In this document: in pieces, positions 11,700-23,841 of the stretch
Layout of the letters: each line of letters opens with the position of its first letter
Position numbering within the stretch: position 1 is the stretch's first letter
Assembly: GCA_963932465.1 (NCBI GenBank)
Contig: OZ010795.1
Span: forward strand, 472,616,806 to 472,680,805
Origin: Maratus speciosus
Lineage: Eukaryota; Arthropoda; Arachnida; Araneae; Salticidae
DNA length: 64,000 nucleotides
Direction: 5' to 3'
The notes under the pieces: generated by a model
What the model was told of the DNA's origin: nothing
What the model saw: the letters and a program-made list of their open reading frames with translations, nothing else
Database searches by the model: none
Program-made: the position numbers and the translations under genes

Positions 11700-13353
11700 A
11701 TAGAAACCGTGGTGGATATAGAATCATTATTATTATTATTATTTTAAATCAGAATCGTGGAAGATTGCACCTTACTGCGTTTATTATTTGTTTTTTAAAG
11801 AGTAGTATAATTAGAAACTTCTTATTTTGCGTCTTATTAGGAACATTTTCTGGAAATCTTTCCCATCAGTAGTGTTGCTAGGGGTCCCAATTTATGCAGG
11901 ATGTCCAGATTTTCAAGGCTTCCAAGATCGTTACAATCGCAGAACCAGTACGTGGAACGCCAAAAGTCACGATTTTCAAGGGTTCCAAGATCGAAACATT
12001 CGCGGAACCGATGTGAGGGATGCCAAATATACCGCCTTTTCATGATGTATAAAGTCTTTTAAATTCCTTTTAGTATCATGCTACTCGTTAGTCGAACTTT
12101 TTGCAGTAAACCCGCAAAATCAAAACCCGTCTATAACGGGCAGTTTTTACGGTTCCACGAAAAGCAATTTGCTGCTCAAAGAGATACCTGCCTTTAAAGA
12201 AATTTCTTGGGGGTCTCTAGCGATATTGTTTATACAGATTTTATTGTACTTTGTTCGGTAAATCAATCCTGTGTAAACAGAACCTGCCTATAACAAAATC
12301 TTTTCTTAAGCATTAAAAAAAATTAATGGTTCCTATGGAGGAATACCAAATAATTTGAAATGCACAAGCACAAATCTCTAGTAATTCCGTTTTCACAGAT
12401 TTTACTATGTAAGATTATTGAGTTTATTTAATACAATAAAACTTACTAAGACGGAATCTGAAGTGATGTTAGTAAGAATTCATTTCATATAGGTTTCCGT
12501 CTTAGCATGTAGATTTGAATGGTGTTCTTACCATCGGGAACATGAGTTTTAAACGTTTAAGACAGGATTCCTTTAAGGATCGATTCCGTTTTTGTAGGAT
12601 TTTCTGTATTTTTATATCCCGCTTTAGAAGCCACTGTCCCGCCTTTTCTGTCTCCCTGTCCTGCTCTTTTTGTGACTGTTGACCTGGCAACACAAATATA
12701 TAATATGATATTGTTTTCAGTAATAAGAGTTAGTAATTCATTTCCTTTAGAGTAAATTGCAATCAACAAATTTTGAAATTAGCTTTCTTTACTATTCTAT
12801 TACCAAAAACAGGCAACGATGAAATGGCATTCATTTTTACATTTACTGCATTATTGACGATGTAGATTTATTTAGAAACAGTTTTCTTTCTGCAAAATAA
12901 TTCCCAATAACTTTTGCCTGCAGGTCTTTTGTCAAATTTTTTGAAGAATGTTTTTTCCTCATTGTCTCCATTTTTTCGCTTTGATTTTTGTTTGTAAAGA
13001 TGGAGTTTTGTAATTGATTTTTCATTCCTTCCCTAATACACTAGAATTATAAAAAAAATATGTACAGGAATATTTCCAATGACAATACAAAAGTTTAATA
13101 TTTTTAGAACTTAATTATAACTTAATAAATTAATTTTAAGGCATTTTCTCATTAGCCAGGCTAATGTAATAAATTGCTAAATATTCTTTAAGGTTACAAC
13201 TTTTCACGAGTTACGAAAACAATGGGGTTAATTATGTGCCAAACCATGCTTGTTAAAGTATGCCACTGGCTGTGAAACTGCAAAAACGAAATATTTTAAA
13301 CACTAAAAAGTAGAAAATAAACATAAAAATTAAAGAGTGTAATTTATATTAGT
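11700..13353. other. Spacer with a short tandem duplication, no gene recognised
   Basis: A short ATT microsatellite lies near 11729-11742. Two adjacent units of about 63 bp at 11908-12035 share 'GATTTTCAAGG' and 'TTCCAAGATCG'. The segment near 12110-12300 has phrases resembling TIR-type repeats ('CCGTCTATAACGGGCAG') but no clear partner. Open frames around 12.5-13.0 kb show no family resemblance. Confidence 0.45.
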
Positions 13354-13357
13354 TTAA

Positions 13358-13884
13358 CCCTTTATCTACTGAATTATGAATTCATGAAAATTTTATCTTC
13401 TAAAGCACTTTTTGTGAATTGTTTAGACTACATTAAAAGATTTGCATAATCATTTAATAAATTTTAGAAGGATTTCAGAACGATTGAAGGATTTGGAAGG
13501 ATTCATTAAATTTGAATTTATAGGTATTTTGTGCACTATTTATAACCCTATTCAAATATTTTATTTTTAATATTTTTCTTAGTATTTTATAGCATTAAGA
13601 AATGTACATATATAATGTTCTTATAATAGAAATATAAGAAATATTTCCGAATTGAAAAATCCCCCTTCCCCCCAACGCCAAGAAAGCTGAAATGATGCAA
13701 AGACAAAAGAAATCATCCTTTTAAAAATACTTTTGTTTTGTGTAACGAATAATGCTTTTGGAACAAGAAAAAGTAATGCATCTATAACTCATTCTAAACT
13801 TTACTACTACTAATGGATGTATTAAATGAATTTTATAGCAAGTTATTTTAATGGTACTTATAAGTACCGTCAGTAGATAAAGGG
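13358..13884. mobile_element. TTAA-flanked piggyBac-type MITE (527 bp)
   Basis: TTAA at 13354-13357 and 13885-13888 flank inverted ends CCCTTTATCTACTGA and TCAGTAGATAAAGGG. The interior is AT-rich and non-coding, with a short run of Cs near 13660. TTAA duplication with ends beginning CCC fits non-autonomous piggyBac elements. It shares the first bases of its ends with the MITE at 63701-63943. Confidence 0.85.
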
Positions 13885-13889
13885 TTAAT

Positions 13890-14181
13890 ACCCTATAACC
13901 ATTTAATAATTTAACATTATTTAAATTGGGATTTCATGTTGACAAAATAATTTAGAAATCTCGGACAGATAGTTTTTATATTCCTTTTGTTTTTCGTTTT
14001 GTTGTGGTATATATAAAAGAAAGAGAGCAAAAATTATAATTTTCTTTTATAAATTCATTAGTTCGCGATTTCTATCAAGCGTAAATCAAGGAAGCGAATT
14101 TTCAATAACGGGGACACACGCCATATTAACATAATGTAACGGAAATTAATCTTTCGTAATCGGGTTGCCCGCGATAGAGAT

Positions 14182-14227
<46 letters not shown>

Positions 14228-14940
14228 CATGCTTGTAAATTATTCTTAAAACAGCACAAACTCAGTAAACTGAGATACAATTTTCAAGCAGATTTCCTTT
14301 GAAAGAACATTTTTATTCCTATTCGAAAGTGAAAAATTTGAAATGGTTGGACCATCGTTTATATTGGTCAGGTATAATCAGATCAGTATGACATCAGCGT
14401 TACTCACGGACCTGTTTTTGCTTTATAATATAGAATTTCTTTTTCTATCTAAAATTAAAATTAATCATTTGTACGATGTCACTATCTTTTTCTCATCTTT
14501 TTTTAATCTTACAGAACACGTTAACTTTTCAAATCCTACCTAATTATTGTTTTTAAAGTACTAGGAGTTCTGCCCCATATGAGATAAGCTCTCCAAACAC
14601 CGCAGGCTCTAAAAACAGGCGAATTTGCCCTGTTTCAAAAGAATACCCTACTACGGTTAGCATTACGACCAAAGATCCAAAGATGATCATCTGTAATCGG
14701 GTTGCTGTTCATTTACCTTTGACTGGCTAATATTTAGGTTTCTAAGACCGGATCCATCGCTCTCGCGATAGCTGAAGGCTGTTTTCATGATTGATTAAAT
14801 AAGATCAATCACCCATTTGAAAATCAGCTTGTATAAAATGGTTAAATAAAAAATGCATCTGCCTCCCAGGCTTTTATAATAAAGTTTTCTTTTAGGAACT
14901 AGAAGAAAATCGTTTTAAATGCGACGTTTTAAAGATATTC
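13890..14940. other. Spacer with long poly-T tract
   Basis: A poly-T run of about 40 bases lies at 14187-14225. The open frame at 14343-14543 is AT-rich and resembles no family. Nothing else is recognised. Confidence 0.5.
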
Positions 14941-15567
14941 TTTAATATGACCTAATTTCCCCGCATTGAATGTTTTTTGTACATAATAATTTATTTATTT
15001 CAATGTTTCCTTTCTTTTTTAATTTTCATGTGTAAATATATTTTTCAATGGAAAAGTATTTGGAAATATTATTATTTGGACTTTTATGATGTAATCTCCC
15101 CCGATTTAATTCTTTTCGCACCTAATAATTTAATTATTCAAAGTTTTCTTACTGTTTTAATTCACGTGTAAATATATCTTTGAATTGTAAAATCTTTGAA
15201 ATTTATTTGTGCTTTTTCTTTTAAATTTTATCAACAATGCGAAAAAAATTAATTTTCCGAAATATTAAATACATCGCTATTGAGATACTGAAATTTTGAA
15301 CAAAAAAAAAAAAAAAAAAAAAAAACGGAAAAAGAAAAAAATTAAATTTAAAAAATGATTGGGCATTGCACATCGCATTCTAGTCCTGTATATGCTTGCA
15401 AAAGATGGTTAAATTGCTATGCAGAGTTTTTGATCTTATAAAACTGTTTAAACTGAACTACTTTCACCAATTTAAATATTAATTAGCGCTTAAAATTATT
15501 GTTCAATTTAAAAACTGCCTGATTGTCTCTCTATAAAATTGCCAATTTTCATGTCTTTATATGCCAT

Positions 15568-15602
<35 letters not shown>

Positions 15603-15690
15603 TATCATCCAAGAAAATCAATAGGTCACAATAAATTCAATTATGGCAGCAGCGGTGACATCAGCGTTAGTTACTTTATTTTAGAAAGAA
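14940..15690. repeat. Dispersed repeat of about 0.75 kb, copy 1
   Basis: Phrases such as 'CACGTGTAAATAT', 'CCTAATAATTTAATTA', 'TTAAATTGAACAATAATTTT' (read on either strand) and a right end 'GACATCAGCGTTAGTTACTT' recur in the same order at about 27120-27830. Poly-A at about 15302-15324 and poly-T at about 15571-15600 interrupt it. No coding potential is visible; the class is unknown. Confidence 0.5.
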
Positions 15691-17029
15691 GACTTCTTTT
15701 TTTTTTCTCTGGTACTGAAATGGATCAATTTTAATTGATTTATTAGATTTTAAAATTAATTATTTAAACTGCTTAAAACTTAAGCTAGAGTTCACTTTAG
15801 AGCGAAGTATATATAAATATTTAACCCCAAACATATATACCTCATCAGTATTTTCTATATTGTAAACGGAATACCTTAAATCCAAATCATTTATCACACT
15901 GACTGCCATATTTCTGCAATAAGTAGCATTAAATCCTTACATCAAGTTATAGTTCAGAAGGTCATCCAGGAAAAAATGGAAAGTTCGAGCTAATCTTATA
16001 ATGCAACAGGTGAAATGTCCGTTTTTCCCACGTGCTTCCTAGACCCTTTATGCAACCTAGTGACACCTGGCAGACAACCTCCCCCCCACCTTTTTAGATC
16101 ACCTAAAACCCCTTTGGTATAGCGGAAGAGTTTATTGAAAAGAAATATAGGGGAAGTGAACAGGTGAAAGTGAAGAGCTGTGGTTGTAAATTAAAAGCCC
16201 TCCCCCCATTTAATTTAAAGGGGCTTGGGGAGCCTCAAACTTTTATAAAAAATGTCGGGATATTGAAGGTAACCTTCAACGGTTTGGATTTTCTAACGGA
16301 AAACAGATGCACTCTGCAGGACCCCTTGTGAATAGTAAGAATTTTTCACAGAACGTTGAATTAAGCTAAACGACAGCTCATCTTTTATTTGAAAACATAT
16401 GTTTTTGCTGAAAAATGACGAATACATTTTACAGTGATTTCAAATAGAAAAAAAAAGAAACACCGGAAAAGGGGTTTGGATTTAACCTTTCTCTGAAGGT
16501 TATGATGATTCTCTAAATTGATTTAATTCGTATCCTAAAATGTTTTACTTATCGATTTAATCTGAATGAATGATATGTGGCTGATTACGATACATCAAAT
16601 TTTGACAGAATGTTTCTCTAATTAGGAATTTATAATAGTTAAATTTGAGTTAAATATTGTACATAGGATTTTAAGAATCGGTATTATATAAACCAGGGTC
16701 AGATGAGGTCATTTTTGTAAAATAGAGCAATCTGTCTAGTCATACATTTAGTAAATATTTACTGCCTTTAGAGATGTTTCATTTAATCCGTTGTCCCACT
16801 ACAGCAGATAGATGTAGGCTTGCTTGCTAACATATCCTTTTAAAATCAGGGCCCAGCTATGATTTTTGGAGGTCATGGGCACAGACTTGATGCCAGATGT
16901 GCGATAAGTGTACTATGTAGCCTAATAGCAGAACTATCTCGGTCAATCTGCAGCAAACCAAAATTTATCTAATTTTAATTAATTTTTCAATTAATTTTCA
17001 GCAGTGAAGTTATGCTCGAAATTATTGAG
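15690..17029. other. Spacer, no gene recognised
   Basis: Mostly AT-rich. A GC-richer patch at about 16010-16330 has C-runs near 16080 and 16200 and no open frame of note. It does not match other parts of the window. Confidence 0.45.
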
Positions 17030-17582
17030 TATAATAAGGGATTTATCACAGTGCTAACGAAGCTTAGAACCAACAATGTGAAAAAAGTCCAAGCCTGGAA
17101 TCGAACCCGGAAGCCTTCGAATAGCGCTCCACCATTTAAGCTACGAGGACAATGCCCAGCTTAGCATTTCCAACATATGTTGGTAAGGCTGCAACTGCAG
17201 CACAAGATGGAATAATCTTCATGACCAGACAATCCTGCGGCGAAACATGAGACACAAACAAACCCATCATCGGTGAACGCATACATAATTTTACATTAAA
17301 AATTACAAATGTAAAATTATATATGTGTTCACGTTCACCGATGATGGGTTTGTTTGTGTCTCATGTTTCGCCGTAGGATTGTGTGTTCATGAAGATTATT
17401 CCATCTTGTGCTGCAGTTGCAGCCTTACCAACATATGTTGGAAATGCTAAGCTGGGCAATGTCCTCGTAGCTTAAATGGTGGAGCGCTATTCCAAGAGTT
17501 CCGGATTCGATTCCAGGCTTGGACATTTTTCACATTGTTGGTTCAACGCTTCGTTATCAATGTGATAAATCACTTATTATAT
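17030..17582. repeat. Large palindrome with a tRNA-like unit in each arm
   Basis: Arms of about 265 bp (17030-17298 and 17313-17582) are nearly exact inverted copies around a short AT loop. The outer ends read TATAATAAG / CTTATTATA. Each arm holds a tRNA-like unit, at 17087-17150 (minus) and 17461-17524 (plus). Each has an A-box-like TAGCTTAAATGGTGGAG and a B-box-like GGTTCGATTCC. Acceptor and T-arm pairing is only partial, so these are SINE-type heads and not working tRNAs. Probably a foldback element, or a SINE duplicated head to head. Confidence 0.7.
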
Positions 17583-17887
17583 TCAAAATTTATCTGTAAC
17601 CCAACAATACTGAACCAATCATACTATCATAAGAAATAGTAATAACCAATAAAATAAGCAAAATTTACATTTCGAAAAGAAAAATAAAATACAGATACAA
17701 TAAATTTATAAATAAAGTAGATTTTGGCATATTTTTTTTAAAGCCGAGCATTACTTTTTAAGCTGTTAAATTATTCTACAAGTAGTAAAAATAATCTACA
17801 GCAACGTCTGACATCTGCACAGTTTGTTCTACGCTATGTAGTAAGATTAAATGATTTTCGTCCGTAAAGGTCCTATATAACTATTAA

Positions 17888-18294
17888 GAGGCTACTTCCG
17901 TCACTCAAAAACACAAGATCGCTAATATTAATCCAGTGGGAGAATTATTTTAAGATATTTCGTTTGCATTTCAATATTTTTAAAGAATTTCTTTTGCGTT
18001 GGATAGCTGAGGTCGATTTCTACAAAGGCCGTTTTTTTATTTTTGCGATTTTGATTGCAGTAATTTTTAATTAGTAAAACTTCACTTTGGGAACCGGTTT
18101 TGAAAGTGAAAGCATCCTCATAAAAAATCTGCAAACAAAATCGAAAAAGTAAGGAACGGCCTTTGTAGAGATCGACCTCAGCTGTGCAATTAAAAAATCA
18201 TTTAAAAACATTTAAATGCAAAGGAGATATCTTAAAAAAGTTCTCCCATCGGATTAACATTGGAGCAGGTCTTTTCTCGTTACTGAAATAGCCC
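17888..18294. mobile_element. TTAA-flanked MITE, 'GAGGCTACTTC' family, copy 1
   Basis: TTAA at 17884-17887 and 18295-18298 flank ends GAGGCTACTTCCGTCAC and GTTACTGAAATAGCCC. The whole element folds back: arms share 'AAGATAT', 'GAGGTCGATTTCTACAAAGG' and 'GAAAGTGAAAGCATCCT'. It is non-coding. TTAA duplication suggests a piggyBac-type transposase. Confidence 0.8.
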
Positions 18295-18299
18295 TTAAA

Positions 18300-18822
18300 T
18301 GCAAACAAAACTAAGACATTTTGGCGAAAATTAGCCATAAATTACATTCTGTACAATTTATTAAAGTACATTTCATGTAACAAATAAAATAAGTCTGACT
18401 AACATTTGTTTTAAAAATAACAAAACGTTAAATTTATAACACGTTATAATTATACTGATAATGAAACTGGAGTAGTAAATGCAAATGCATTTAATTCAAA
18501 ATGAACTTGACAAGCTTAAAATGAAAAAAAGTATCTACTATTCACATGTTGGTATAATATAACATAAAACAAAGTCAGTCATGAAGTTCTACTATTTAAA
18601 AAATATATCTACGAATTTGGTGCTTCCTAAATTTGGTGACCCTGGGCCATGGGCTCCTGTTTAGTGCGCCCATCCCCTAATCTAGTCCTGTATAAAATAA
18701 CTCAGAGATTTGCTTAATAAAATATACACCAGTATTGATTTTGAAACAAAGTCAAGTGAATATTTATTCTCACCAGACAAAAGTTACAAGTAACTTTGAC
18801 TTTGGATTACAGACACATTCCC

Positions 18823-18857
<35 letters not shown>

Positions 18858-19596
18858 CTCAAATGTACTCCCTACAACAAGCGCACTTGAATTGATGTCT
18901 GTGTTTTCCGTTGTAGGTTACTTTCGTTATTTTTTAATTCATGGTTGTCAGAAAACGAGAGTTCGAACGAAATCTTGAGTAACGTCTTCTATAGTAAACT
19001 TATTTGGTATCTTGAAACATGCTTAGTTTATCAATTTTTTATCCAAAGACTGTTTTTTTTTTTTTTTTTTTTTTTTTTCAAGAATATAAATTGGTAAGAA
19101 TGTTACAAGAATAATAGTATCTGAAAGTCTGATTATGAAAAATATCAAATAGCTTCGAAGTAAAAAAATGACTTTAATATCGAAACTAACAACTGGAAAA
19201 AGCATCGTATCCATATGAAACAGCACCATATAATTTGTTACATCTAAAGTTTTTCATTAATTTCAAAATCCAGCATCAATTTTATGAAACTTTTTTAGGA
19301 AATTCAACCAAACTTTATCATTAGCTTTACACATTTTCTGGTTAAATATGTTTAACATGTTGTTCTTGATTTCCCAGATGAAACTATTTTTGTTCTTGTA
19401 ATGTTCATTTCTTAATTAATAATTATACTTTTTTTAAAAAACAACACAAGGACCTTTCACTCTTAACCCAAGTATATTATACTAGATTATACCTTTTTGG
19501 AGTACCAAAAATTTAATCTGAAAATACTGCCATGAAGAACAATGAAAATACGTAGCTCAGTTAAAATACATACGATGCGCACATAGATGACCTTAA
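18300..19596. other. Spacer with homopolymer tracts
   Basis: Poly-A at 18828-18855 and poly-T at 19051-19078. 'GGTGACCCTGGGCCATGGGC' near 18637 resembles phrases in dispersed arthropod repeats but was not classified. No coding region recognised. Confidence 0.45.
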
Positions 19597-19913
19597 GAGG
19601 CTACTTCAGTCAACTGGAAAGATCCGCTCACTAATGGTAATGCTATGGAAGAAAATTTTAAAGCTATCTCGTTTGCATTTCAGTATTTTTAAACAATTTT
19701 GTTTGCATTGGCTAATTGAGATCGATCTGAAAACGCCTTTTGTAAAGGGCGTTTATTAATTTTAAGGTTTTGTTAACAGATATTTTTAATTAGGACACTT
19801 TCATTTTCGGAAGCGGTTCCGAAAGTGAAAGCATCCTTTTGAAAAAAAATCTGCAATCAAAATCAAAAAAGTAAAAAAAGGCAGATGTAGAGATCCATTT
19901 CAGCTATCCAGTG

Positions 19914-19952
<39 letters not shown>

Positions 19953-20050
19953 ATTTAAAAATATTAAAATGCAAACGAGATATCTTAAAATATTTCTTCC
20001 ATAGGATTAGCATTAGCAAGAGCGTCTCTCCAGGGGACTGAAATAGCCTC
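19597..20050. mobile_element. TTAA-flanked MITE, 'GAGGCTACTTC' family, copy 2
   Basis: TTAA at 19593-19596 and 20051-20054 flank ends GAGGCTACTTCAGTC and GACTGAAATAGCCTC, exact inverse copies over 15 bases. The interior matches copy 1 at 17888 (TCTCGTTTGCATTTCA, GAAAGTGAAAGCATCCT) and contains an added poly-A run at 19913-19951. Confidence 0.85.
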
Positions 20051-20304
20051 TTAAGGGTATAGTAGGTAAGGTACCTGTTAAGGGTATAGTACTGGTCAGT
20101 GAGATCTTATATTCCCCTCGCTATGTTACACCTATGAGCATAGAATGAATTTTATTTTTTAAATATCCTCTTAGGAAATTAATATGTTTGGCTTGTGTAC
20201 TATTCTGTCCTGTGTACTATTCTTAAAGGATGTCTGTTTTTTTTAGATGGTAAAATATTTTTAAAATGTATATACTTAATTGTATTTGAAGGTGTTAAAA
20301 TTAG

Positions 20305-21013
20305 AGATCGACCAAAAATTCGGTTTCGTTTTCGTTTTCGGCTCAAAATCTGAGTTTCGCCGAAAATTCGATCGGACCGAAACTCGACTGAAGTTATCTG
20401 TATTCCAGAAATCGTTTCTACCTTCGGAAATTTTCATTGATTTTAGCTGCGTCGACTCAAATGAGCCTTTATTTATTTATTGCTATGAACTTCACTGTTT
20501 ATAATTATCAATCATGAGTGAGTCAAGACATGAGTGCAAATTATAAAGCAAGTAATTCATATATGATTAAACTTTAAAGACGGTTTTTACGTGCTCATTA
20601 AAAGCTGCAAACTTAACAGAAGAAGAAAATGTTTAGTTGGAAACCACAGAAGTGTTTCGAATACTCTTTGAGAAAGTACTACTATAACAGATGATCGTTT
20701 AAAAAACCATTATAAAAGATAAATGTTTGTATACCTAAAACATTTTTTAATTAGGTGAAATTCTTATTATTAGAAACACATTGTGTGTCATAGATGAATT
20801 AATTACATTTTATTTTATATATAAATAAAAAGGTTTGGTCAGAGACACAGACAGCCAACTTGGGCCATACATATAATCACGCGTATAATTAACTAATAAT
20901 TCTGTATATTTACGTATGCATTAATTAGTTAAAATATTTTTTGTGCACTTTTGTTTCGTTTTCGGCTGAAAATAGTACGATTACCGAAACTCGGTTTCGG
21001 TTTCGGTCGATCC
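20305..21013. mobile_element. Nested MITE with 'GATCGACC' ends
   Basis: Ends AGATCGACCAAAAATTCGG and, read from the right, GGATCGACCGAAACCGAAAC. The flanking repeat is TTAG at 20301-20304 and 21014-21017. G/T-rich 'TTCGTTTTCGG' phrases mark both ends; the interior is AT-rich and non-coding. It sits within the TTAA foldback. The superfamily is not decided. Confidence 0.7.
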
Positions 21014-21086
21014 TTAGTTAAAATCTTATTAACAACTCGTCAGCTTCTCTAAGATTTTAACACATAAAATATTGAGAGAAATATTA

Positions 21087-21631
21087 CGAAGGTGGTTCAA
21101 TAATTATTGTCTCAAGTGTGTATAAAAGGAATATTGAAACCTAATGTCTTAGATTCCTATATGCTCAATATCAGAACCGTAGCTGCTTTATTAACATATT
21201 TTTTTTTCGTTTTAGGTTCGAGAGGTGGCACCTAGCTTGAAAAGAGGGGGAGGGGGGTGGCTGAAAGGTTGGTTTGGAGCTCATGGGGCCAGACCTAAAG
21301 CAGTTCTGTGATAGATTTGTAGTGGATGAGATGTGGCTACATCTCTACGATCGCGAGTCCAAACGACAGTAGCCACGTCTCATTCACTGTCACCCCCCAA
21401 CCCCCCGCCCTTTCAAGCTAGGTGCGACTACAACTCCTATAATTAGCTATTATAGGAGTCAGGTGCGACCTCTCACACCAAAAACGAAAAACAAATATGT
21501 TAATATAACAGCTACAGTTCTGAAATTGAGCATATAGGCATCTAAGACATTAGGCTTCAATATTCCACATCAACCATCGCAGTACAAAAATTTTATGCAC
21601 ACTCGGGACAATAATTATTGAACCACCCTCG
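21087..21631. mobile_element. Nested mariner-type palindromic MITE
   Basis: Flanked by TA (21085-21086 and 21632-21633), with ends CGAAGGTGGTTCAATAATTA and CGAGGGTGGTTCAATAATTA on the other strand, a typical mariner-like TIR start. Most of the element folds back: GC-rich blocks near 21225-21260 and 21400-21430 pair (CACCTAGCTTGAAA / TTTCAAGCTAGGTG). Non-coding. Confidence 0.75.
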
Positions 21632-21889
21632 TATATGCCTTCTCTTATCTCGATTTTGGTAACTATGAGGAATTGAAGAAATCTTGATGCTCTGTAATGA
21701 TTAGTTGATCCCTCGTATTTTAGATATATTCTGACAGCTAAGAAAAAAAGAGGCACTCTTTAAGAACAGCACACAGAAATTAATATTAATTTCTTGAGGA
21801 GATATTTAAAAAATACGAATGCATCCCACACCCATAAGTTTTATATTAGCAAAGGAAATTTAAGATTTCACTGGCCAACATCGTTATTT

Positions 21890-22369
21890 ATAAAAACTGC
21901 ACATGATAAACGGTTCACATTTATTAAATTAAGAACGGAATCACATTCAAGTGTTCCATATGTTTAATTTTTTTTTAACCTATACTAACACTTTTTTCCT
22001 AGAAGTCATTAATTTCAAATGATTTTTAAATATAAAGTAGCTAAATACTTTGCTTACACTGTAAAAAGGCATTATCGTGTTTTATAATTTTTATTTCTTA
22101 GAAAATCATAAATAATATCAGTGGTGCCAGTGATGACTTTTTTTTTAATATTTATATAGATTTTTTTTTACCATTATTTCCAAACAATAATCTTTGCCGT
22201 AGATTTCGTACGTGTTGTAGAAATCTAGCATGAAAATTATTGTTTGGAAATAGCGTAGGAATAAAATATAAAAATAATCACATTTGGTACTCCTGTAATG
22301 CAAGCTATAGAACTGCATTGCTGTATCGTTTAACAAGAAAGAAAAATTATGCATCAAACATTGATTATG
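21890..22369. other. AT-rich spacer, no feature recognised
   Basis: AT-rich sequence between the TTAA foldback and a minisatellite element. No gene, inverted repeat or array seen. Confidence 0.45.
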
Positions 22370-22370
22370 A

Positions 22371-23230
22371 AACACTTTCCAACACTTCCAGAATGCTTTA
22401 ATAAAACTTCGCCTTTTAATAAGTTAGAGAAGATACCTAAGTAAATATTTTAGAAAATGTATGACACATTTAATAAAACGAAAAGTATCCAGTTAAACTG
22501 ATGGCATTGAACTCACAGGCTATTCACACTAATTGTATATTATACTCTTATAGCAAAGAAAAATTAGGATTAGACTCCCCGTTACCCCCTTTATACTTAG
22601 CCAATGAACCTTTAAATCCAATCAGGAAAGCTCCTTATCAGAATGAACCAAGAAAAAAAAAAGTGAAGCAAATCTTATATTTCTATCAAGAGTTATCGCA
22701 TTGCATACATGCGTACTTACATACATGCAGAACCGGCGCGGGCACATTAGCTCTCAGGCTTTGATAGCCTGTGAGCTAAAAACCAGATTTCAACAATTTC
22801 CGCCCATAGCCGTATGGCACTGCAATTCGTTTGTGCATCTCTGTATATGATCAATAGATTTGTACACTTTCTACATAGTATTCTAAAATTTAGTTTAGAA
22901 GGAAAACGTGTAACACAGTTGAAAATTCCCCTTCAGCAATTTCTATCGATAGATACAAGCGTATTTGAATTGTTTTATACAGCCCTGTATATTACATACA
23001 CAAATTTTTATACACGCCACATGTTATGCTGAAATTTAATTTAGGCTAAAACTAGAGAAATCACTCTTCCAGGAATTAGTATCGATAGGTGACCATTTAT
23101 CTAGTTTTTTCGTTGTCCTGTATGTATTTATTTATATGCTACAAACATCTCTTAGTATTATACTAAATGAAGTTGAGCTTGAAAATAAACTTGAAGTTGC
23201 ATAACTCAAATTAAAAAAACATATATAATA
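22371..23230. mobile_element. Minisatellite element, family C, locus 1 (with family A nested)
   Basis: Begins TATGAAACACTTTCCAACA. Family phrases follow: AGAAGATACCTAA, 'CTCTGTATATGATC', 'TTTACATAGT..TAAAATTTAG', 'ACACAGTTGAAAAT' and 'CAGCCCTGTATAT'. They recur as imperfect units of about 145-190 bp. Loci at 23842 and 30123 start identically, and the opposite end is seen at 50305-50335. The family A element at 22566-22777 interrupts it. Confidence 0.6.
22566..22782 (-). mobile_element. Hairpin/minisatellite element, family A, locus 2 (reversed, truncated)
   Basis: On the minus strand: TTTTTAGCTCACAGGCTATC begins the hairpin (22777-22749), then a TGTATGTAAGTACGCATG stretch, then one partial minisatellite unit with GGTTCATTCTGATAAGGAGC and TTGGCTAAGTATAAAGGGGG. 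It lies within a family C element, which gives the insertion order. Confidence 0.75.
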
Positions 23231-23234
23231 AAAA

Positions 23235-23830
23235 AATTAAGGTGATTCACCTGAAAAAATAAATCACCTTAATTCACCTTTTAAGAAAATACCCTGATGA
23301 TCCTCTGAATCCCCTGTTTGAATCAGTCGAAAGCGCTTAGGTGTTTACTTTTTAATATCTTCGACGATTTTTATGTTTAAAAAACATATTTTATGTATTT
23401 TTAGCACCTTTTAGTAAGATAAATCATAATTTTGATTTTTGCATATTTAAATGTTTTTATTTAATATCAAGGTGAACATAACGTTTCGTATATTATAGTT
23501 AAACTATAACTATATTTTAAAATTAAATATACTTTATTACAATTTTATAAAGCCGTAAAATTTAAAAAAAAAACCTTATCGGAATGTTTGGATAATGTTA
23601 TAGAAAATTTATTTCTATTGTATTTAGTTTTTATATAAGATTTTAAATTAGAAACCTTCTTTTAATGTGAATATGCGCCTATTCAATTCATTTCATAATA
23701 GGTAATAGGAGAGTATAGAGAGAAAAATGTTGCATTTTAATATAATCCACTATTTCATAAATATTTACTTTATTCAATATTTATCAATATCTAGATATAA
23801 AAAAAAAGAAGAAAAAATCATGCGTCAAGC
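23235..23830. other. Spacer with a small palindrome
   Basis: A short inverted repeat AAGGTGATTCACCTG...AAATCACCTT lies at 23239-23270. Otherwise AT-rich without recognised features. Confidence 0.4.
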
Positions 23831-23841
23831 ATAGATTATGA

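Larger units (their letters stand above)
20082..21890. mobile_element. TTAA foldback element, copy 1, with two nested MITEs
   Basis: The left end after TTAA (20078-20081) contains CTGGTCAGTGAG. The right arm ends near TTTCACTGGCCA (about 21873). Arms share 'TTTTTTAAATAT', a 'GTGTAC...TTAAAGGATGTCT' / 'AAGAGGCACTCTTTAAGAA' block and a centre 'GTTAAAAT...ATTTTAACAC'. The same element with cleaner ends is at 53554-55523. Two MITEs interrupt it (20305-21013 and 21087-21631). The right boundary is approximate. Confidence 0.55.

Noticed and set aside
14187..14225. Poly-T as a LINE or SINE tail
   Set aside because: No adjoining retroposon sequence or target duplication could be found; treated as a homopolymer tract.
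17087..17524. Two functional tRNA genes
   Set aside because: Acceptor and T-arm pairing is incomplete in both, and they sit in a palindrome; tRNA-like SINE heads fit better.
22501..22764. 87-codon open frame
   Set aside because: It runs through a truncated minisatellite element (family A, reversed); no protein family match.
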